Assembly (NCBI GenBank): GCA_003194525.1
Contig: NBIV01000043.1
Location: 124,001 to 188,000 of the forward strand
DNA from: Gracilariopsis chorda
Lineage: Eukaryota; Rhodophyta; Florideophyceae; Gracilariales; Gracilariaceae
Direction: 5' to 3'
DNA length: 64,000 bases
This document shows, in pieces, positions 60,785-64,000 of the stretch. The translations under genes and the position numbers were made by a program. Under the pieces are notes generated by a model, which worked only from the letters and a program-made list of their open reading frames with translations, was not told the DNA's origin and ran no database searches. Each line of letters opens with the position of its first letter. Positions within the stretch are counted from its first letter, which is position 1.

Positions 60785-61089
60785 GGGGGGTGTGCGTTTA
60801 ACACACACGGCGAGGATGGCAGGCGCCGTGGGAAATGTGTTATGATGTATTTACAAGTATGAACCAATGTGTGGTGGATTGGATGGATGATGATGAGGCG
60901 TATATAAGGATAGCGTTGTAGACGGGGTGACGAATATGGTCTATATGTATTATAAAAAAAGGAAGCGCGTGCAAGCAACGCAAAGCAGTTAAAACAAAAA
61001 AGCACATGCAAAACGAGAGCAGCAAACAAAACTGAAACGCGGCGAAGCGCGCAAAGAGGCGAGAGGGAGAGAAATGGGCAAGGCGGCAG
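60785..61089. other. Spacer between convergent genes
   Basis: It holds the 3' ends of the KA1-like gene (plus) and the syntaxin gene (minus). Nothing else recognised. Confidence 0.5.
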
Positions 61090-61935
61090 TTAGTTGAACA
61101 CCAAAATGAGCAGGACGGCAACGACAGCCGCCACCGACAGCAACGAAACGAAGAAGAAGCGCTTATTTCGTTCGTGTCGCCGTTTAGTTTTTTCCAGTTC
61201 ATTGCGAGCGCGTTGTACATCACGCGTCGAGTCGGAGAGAGCCACTTCGACATACTCCAGCTGCGGTCGTTGATCGGCCACCATGACGGCGAGATCTTTG
61301 AAAATGGAGTTGACATCGTGGATGGAAGATTGCATCTCAGTCAAAACGGTGTTTTGTTCGCGCGCCAAACTGTGCGTTGTGTGCAGCTCTCGAAGCGTTG
61401 CGCGTTCCGCGGCCGTGCGTTGCGAGGCCGGCAACAGCGGTTGAGACTCTGTGGGTGTCACAAACAGCAGTTGTTTTTCTTCTTCCACGAGCGCGGTTTG
61501 CGACTCCGTAAGCGCGTGCGGTTCATGTGGCGCAGGCTGTTGCTGAAGGCGCTGCAAGTAGGCGTTCTCCGCGGCGGCGCTGTGGTGCACGAGGCGCGAA
61601 AAGTCATGGAGCAGGGTCTGAAAGCGCGCCTTAGCGTCGGCGGCGCGGCGAAGCAGCGGTGCGGAGGCGTTGGGCAAGAGGGCATCAAGCGCGACGACGA
61701 GGTTGGAAGCGGCGCGCACAATGTGACGGTTCTGCTCCCTCAGGGCGCGCACGCGGCGAAGCAGCGGCGCGTTGGGCAGCGGCGAGGCGTCGCTGGACAG
61801 CTGCGCGGCAGCGTGTTGCAGGGCGGTGTTGTTGGCGGCGAGCGGCTTGAGGAGGCGCTGAAGCTCGGCGACGGCGGGGGCGGAGTGGACGTCGGCGGCG
61901 ACGGGCAGCTTGTGCGCCACGTCGGCGAAGGACAT
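61090..61935 (-). CDS. Syntaxin, Qa-SNARE
   Basis: A membrane-anchored SNARE that drives vesicle fusion. The ATG at 61933-61935 gives 281 residues. Residues 1 to about 150 form the Ala/Leu-rich Habc three-helix region. The SNARE motif spans about 200-255 (EQNTVLTEMQSSIHDVNSIF, then KDLAVMVADQRPQLEYVEVA) with a central-layer Gln in the ADQ position matching the EQG of Qa-SNAREs. The C terminus is a single membrane anchor (FFFVSLLSVAAVVAVLLILVF) after a KTKRRHERNKR basic stretch. The overall pattern is closest to syntaxins of the endosomal/vacuolar class (SYP2-like), but I cannot fix the compartment. Confidence 0.88.
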   Translation of the reverse strand: MSFADVAHKLPVAADVHSAPAVAELQRLLKPLAANNTALQHAAAQLSSDASPLPNAPLLRRVRALREQNRHIVRAASNLVVALDALLPNASAPLLRRAADAKARFQTLLHDFSRLVHHSAAAENAYLQRLQQQPAPHEPHALTESQTALVEEEKQLLFVTPTESQPLLPASQRTAAERATLRELHTTHSLAREQNTVLTEMQSSIHDVNSIFKDLAVMVADQRPQLEYVEVALSDSTRDVQRARNELEKTKRRHERNKRFFFVSLLSVAAVVAVLLILVFN

Positions 61936-61987
61936 TTTCGGCGGCGCTTGCGGGCGGCGAAGGGGGAGCGCGGCGGCGCCATTGCGC

Positions 61988-62025
61988 CGTTCATCATTCG
62001 TCGCTCGAGCGACGAATGATGAACG
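61988..62025. repeat. Perfect 38-bp palindrome upstream of the syntaxin gene
   Basis: The half-site CGTTCATCATTCGTCGCTC (61988-62006) is followed directly by its exact reverse complement (62007-62025), with no spacer. It lies 53 bp before the syntaxin start codon and 135 bp past the P4-ATPase stop. Confidence 0.95.
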
Positions 62026-62160
62026 TTGGGCCTCGCGGCGGAAGGGCCGGTGGAGGCGCGCGAGCGCGCGCACGCACGCGCAACAGCGCCACGTGTGCAA
62101 CTGCAACAAGCGCTAATTGTTCATTTAACTTTACTCCGTACCTGTACTGCTCTTCTCCGC

Positions 62161-64000
62161 TCATGCAGCTTTGTTCCGCCGCACGTCGCGTTCCCACACG
62201 CGTAGCCGGTCCACCATGTTCGGCTTCACCAGTTGGCGGATCGACAAAACCGTGAAGTCCAGCACGAAGCCGCCCACCATGATGACCGCAGCGCTCAGAT
62301 AGAACAGCGGCGAGCTGAACAACGCCACCAACTGCCCCTCCATCGGGTAGTCCTGGAACAGCGAAATCGACAACGGCACCACCGCCACGTACACCCCCAG
62401 CGACAGCGCCATGAACAACAGCACAATCCAATTCAGCGTGTGCGAATGCAGCAGAATCTTAAACAGCGTCATCAACGTCACAATCGTCGAGTTTGCCAGT
62501 CCAACCAGAAACAGCCCACTGTCCCTTCCGTCCGAGAACCCAATTCTCAAGTACCCGAACAACAGGTACACCCCAAAGAACACCACCACCGCATGCCACA
62601 GTCCGTACAACATGGTGTACTCCAGAAAGCTCTTAATCGAAAACAACTTCTTATCCCGGTTCGACCCATACACAGACGGGAAGCGCAACGCAGTGCCCTC
62701 ATCAACATCGCGTTCGAAAATCCCGTACAGAAACGGCGAAGCCGACGTCACAATCACATTAAACGCCGCCGAAATCCACTGATTATTGAACGTAACCCCG
62801 CTAACAAACGCAAACGGCTGGAACAGCACCTGAGTCAGCGTGAAGAAAATGTTCTTGTAAAAGCTAAGGTTGATCATCCCAGCCGTTCGAACCACGGAGA
62901 ACCGCCCATGCAAAGCGGTCAGTCTCAGCAGATGCTTGAATTCACCCACTGCATAGTCCGCCGATCGCGCCGCCTGAGTGCCTTCCTTCCCATAGATCCC
63001 AACCCCGACATGCGCTTCCTGAATCATCGACACGTCGTTTCCACCATCCCCAATCGCAAGCGTCACAGCCTTCCTCTCCTCGCGCACAAGACGAACAACA
63101 AGCGCCTTTTGCAGCGGCGTCACGCGACAGCAGATCACCACCTTGGCATGGTCAGACAGCGCCATGAACAATTCGGCATGATCTTCAATCGCAAAGCTCA
63201 GCGATTTGCCGTCGATAATAATTCCAACTTCCTTTTCCTCCACCTTCTTCTTATCTCGCAGCGAGAGCCGACGAGCAAAGTTCGCAATAGAGGAGCTTCG
63301 AGCTCGTTCAAACGAGCGAGGTTCCTCATCGAGAATGTGGTCATCCAACGTACCACTCAGCTGACTTCGAACCTCCTTCGACGTCGCGCCCTTGATATGA
63401 CGCACGTCCATGTCGCGGTCAAGTAGATTCGCAGAGTACCCAATATTCTCCGCAGTTTCACGCTTGTCACCCGTCAGCACCCACAGTTTCACTCCAGCCT
63501 CGCGCATGAACTTGATTGTTTCGGGTACCTTGTCCTGCAGCTTATCCTCCACAGCCGTGGTAGCAATGAATTCAAGATCGGTCTCAATTTCCGCACTCAA
63601 GGCAGACACCTTGGCTTCACGATCGTCCAGCGAGTTACTGGCCTCCTGGAACCTCGCAAACCACGGTTCAAACTCCTGCGGTGTAAAATCACGTTTCGCA
63701 AACACAAGCGTTCGCAACCCCTCTTTGGCAAACTCGTCAATGTGGTCTTGTACCAGTTGCATGTCAAGGTTGTTCCTCAACAGGGGAAGCATGATGGTAT
63801 CCGCGCCCTTGGTGTACATTCTGATCTTCCTGTCGGGACATTTGAAAATCATGCTCATCCTCTTACGGTCAGAATTGAACTCCAGTTCGGCCAGCGCGGT
63901 GTACTCTTCCTCCGTGCCAAAGTGGTCGATCACAAGGGTGTCAATTGTGCGTCTGAGCAGGCCGATACCGTACTTGCGAGCAGAGGTGACCAACGCGACT
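62161..64000 (-). CDS. P4-type ATPase (phospholipid flippase), C-terminal part, cut by the window
   Basis: P4-ATPases move aminophospholipids to the cytosolic leaflet. Only the C-terminal 613 codons or so are in the window; the phosphorylated DKTGT motif and the N-terminal half lie beyond 64000. Present are the end of the nucleotide-binding domain (RMSMIFKCPDRKIRMYTKGAD), the P-domain motifs VLTGDKRETAENIGYS and IGDGGNDVSMI, and six hydrophobic segments for M5-M10 (from SFYKNIFFTLTQVLFQPFAF to VALFSSPLFYLSAAVIMVGG). A charged loop (SFERARSSSIANFARRLSLRDKKKVEEKE) sits in the P domain. The stop TGA is at 62161-62163. It is upstream of syntaxin on the same strand. Confidence 0.93.
   Translation of the reverse strand, partial: VALVTSARKYGIGLLRRTIDTLVIDHFGTEEEYTALAELEFNSDRKRMSMIFKCPDRKIRMYTKGADTIMLPLLRNNLDMQLVQDHIDEFAKEGLRTLVFAKRDFTPQEFEPWFARFQEASNSLDDREAKVSALSAEIETDLEFIATTAVEDKLQDKVPETIKFMREAGVKLWVLTGDKRETAENIGYSANLLDRDMDVRHIKGATSKEVRSQLSGTLDDHILDEEPRSFERARSSSIANFARRLSLRDKKKVEEKEVGIIIDGKSLSFAIEDHAELFMALSDHAKVVICCRVTPLQKALVVRLVREERKAVTLAIGDGGNDVSMIQEAHVGVGIYGKEGTQAARSADYAVGEFKHLLRLTALHGRFSVVRTAGMINLSFYKNIFFTLTQVLFQPFAFVSGVTFNNQWISAAFNVIVTSASPFLYGIFERDVDEGTALRFPSVYGSNRDKKLFSIKSFLEYTMLYGLWHAVVVFFGVYLLFGYLRIGFSDGRDSGLFLVGLANSTIVTLMTLFKILLHSHTLNWIVLLFMALSLGVYVAVVPLSISLFQDYPMEGQLVALFSSPLFYLSAAVIMVGGFVLDFTVLSIRQLVKPNMVDRLRVWERDVRRNKAA

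Noticed and set aside
61174-62019. A 281-codon plus-strand frame opposite syntaxin
   Set aside because: Shadow of the SNARE gene; its start codon and composition are poor, and its end lies in the 38-bp palindrome.
62233-63426. A 397-codon plus-strand frame opposite the P4-ATPase
   Set aside because: Arg/His/Gln-rich shadow of a strongly conserved gene on the other strand.
1-64000. tRNA genes, rRNA genes or CRISPR arrays
   Set aside because: I looked for T-arm and acceptor signatures and for regularly spaced direct repeats and found none I could support.

Overview
The window reads as nuclear DNA of a red alga, probably a multicellular florideophyte such as Chondrus. The strongest evidence is an R-phycoerythrin gamma subunit gene (30516-31472) with a plastid transit peptide. 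Supporting evidence is a set of compact, mostly intronless eukaryotic genes (DNA polymerase alpha B subunit, HECT and RING ubiquitin ligases, syntaxin, P4-ATPase, plastid class I aldolase, type II peroxiredoxin, organellar bL19), and canonical plus one GC-AG spliceosomal intron in an AAA+ gene. The species is an inference; I cannot run a search.

Positions 1-29441 are almost entirely transposable elements. A hAT DNA transposon (1180-3821) has perfect 11-bp inverted termini and an 8-bp target duplication; its transposase is broken by one amber codon. Next comes a three-level nest of Ty3/gypsy LTR retrotransposons. Element A (4217-29436, minus strand, 216-bp LTRs, duplication GGAGG) holds element B (5556-25885, minus strand, 478-bp LTRs, duplication TCTGT) inside its integrase region. 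Element B in turn holds element C (9472-18832, plus strand, 870-bp LTRs, duplication CATGC) just downstream of its chromodomain. Each LTR pair looks identical by eye, so all three insertions appear recent. Without their nested guests, A is about 4.9 kb and B about 11.0 kb; C is 9.4 kb.

The most unusual part is element B. Between pol and its 3' LTR it carries a 735-codon ORF on the opposite strand, with its own TATA-like box, a C-terminal coiled coil, a basic nuclear-localisation-like motif and a downstream AATAAA. Element B is also saturated with two short palindromic 7-mers, CCANTGG (about 40 copies by eye) and CCTNAGG (about 30), in LTR, gag, pol, antisense ORF and non-coding DNA alike. The other two elements have only one to three copies of each. 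This resembles transposons that encode a factor recognising a motif spread over their own sequence, but that reading is a hypothesis. All three elements place pol in the -1 frame of gag, with a similar heptamer (GGAAAAC or GAAAAAC) at the gag stop.

From 29442 to the end lies a host gene region: the phycoerythrin gamma gene, a disordered basic protein, a minus-strand run of peroxiredoxin, bL19 and an RRM-like protein, a RING-H2 protein, a tandem AAA+ ATPase with introns, POLA2, an AT-hook/zinc-ribbon protein, a 6-kb gene-poor stretch with a decayed LINE RNase H relic and a degenerate dispersed repeat, plastid aldolase divergent from a UBE3C-like HECT ligase, a disordered protein with a KA1-like tail, a syntaxin, and a P4-ATPase cut by the window edge. 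Several pairs are divergently transcribed from short shared spacers (peroxiredoxin/RING, AAA+/POLA2, aldolase/HECT).
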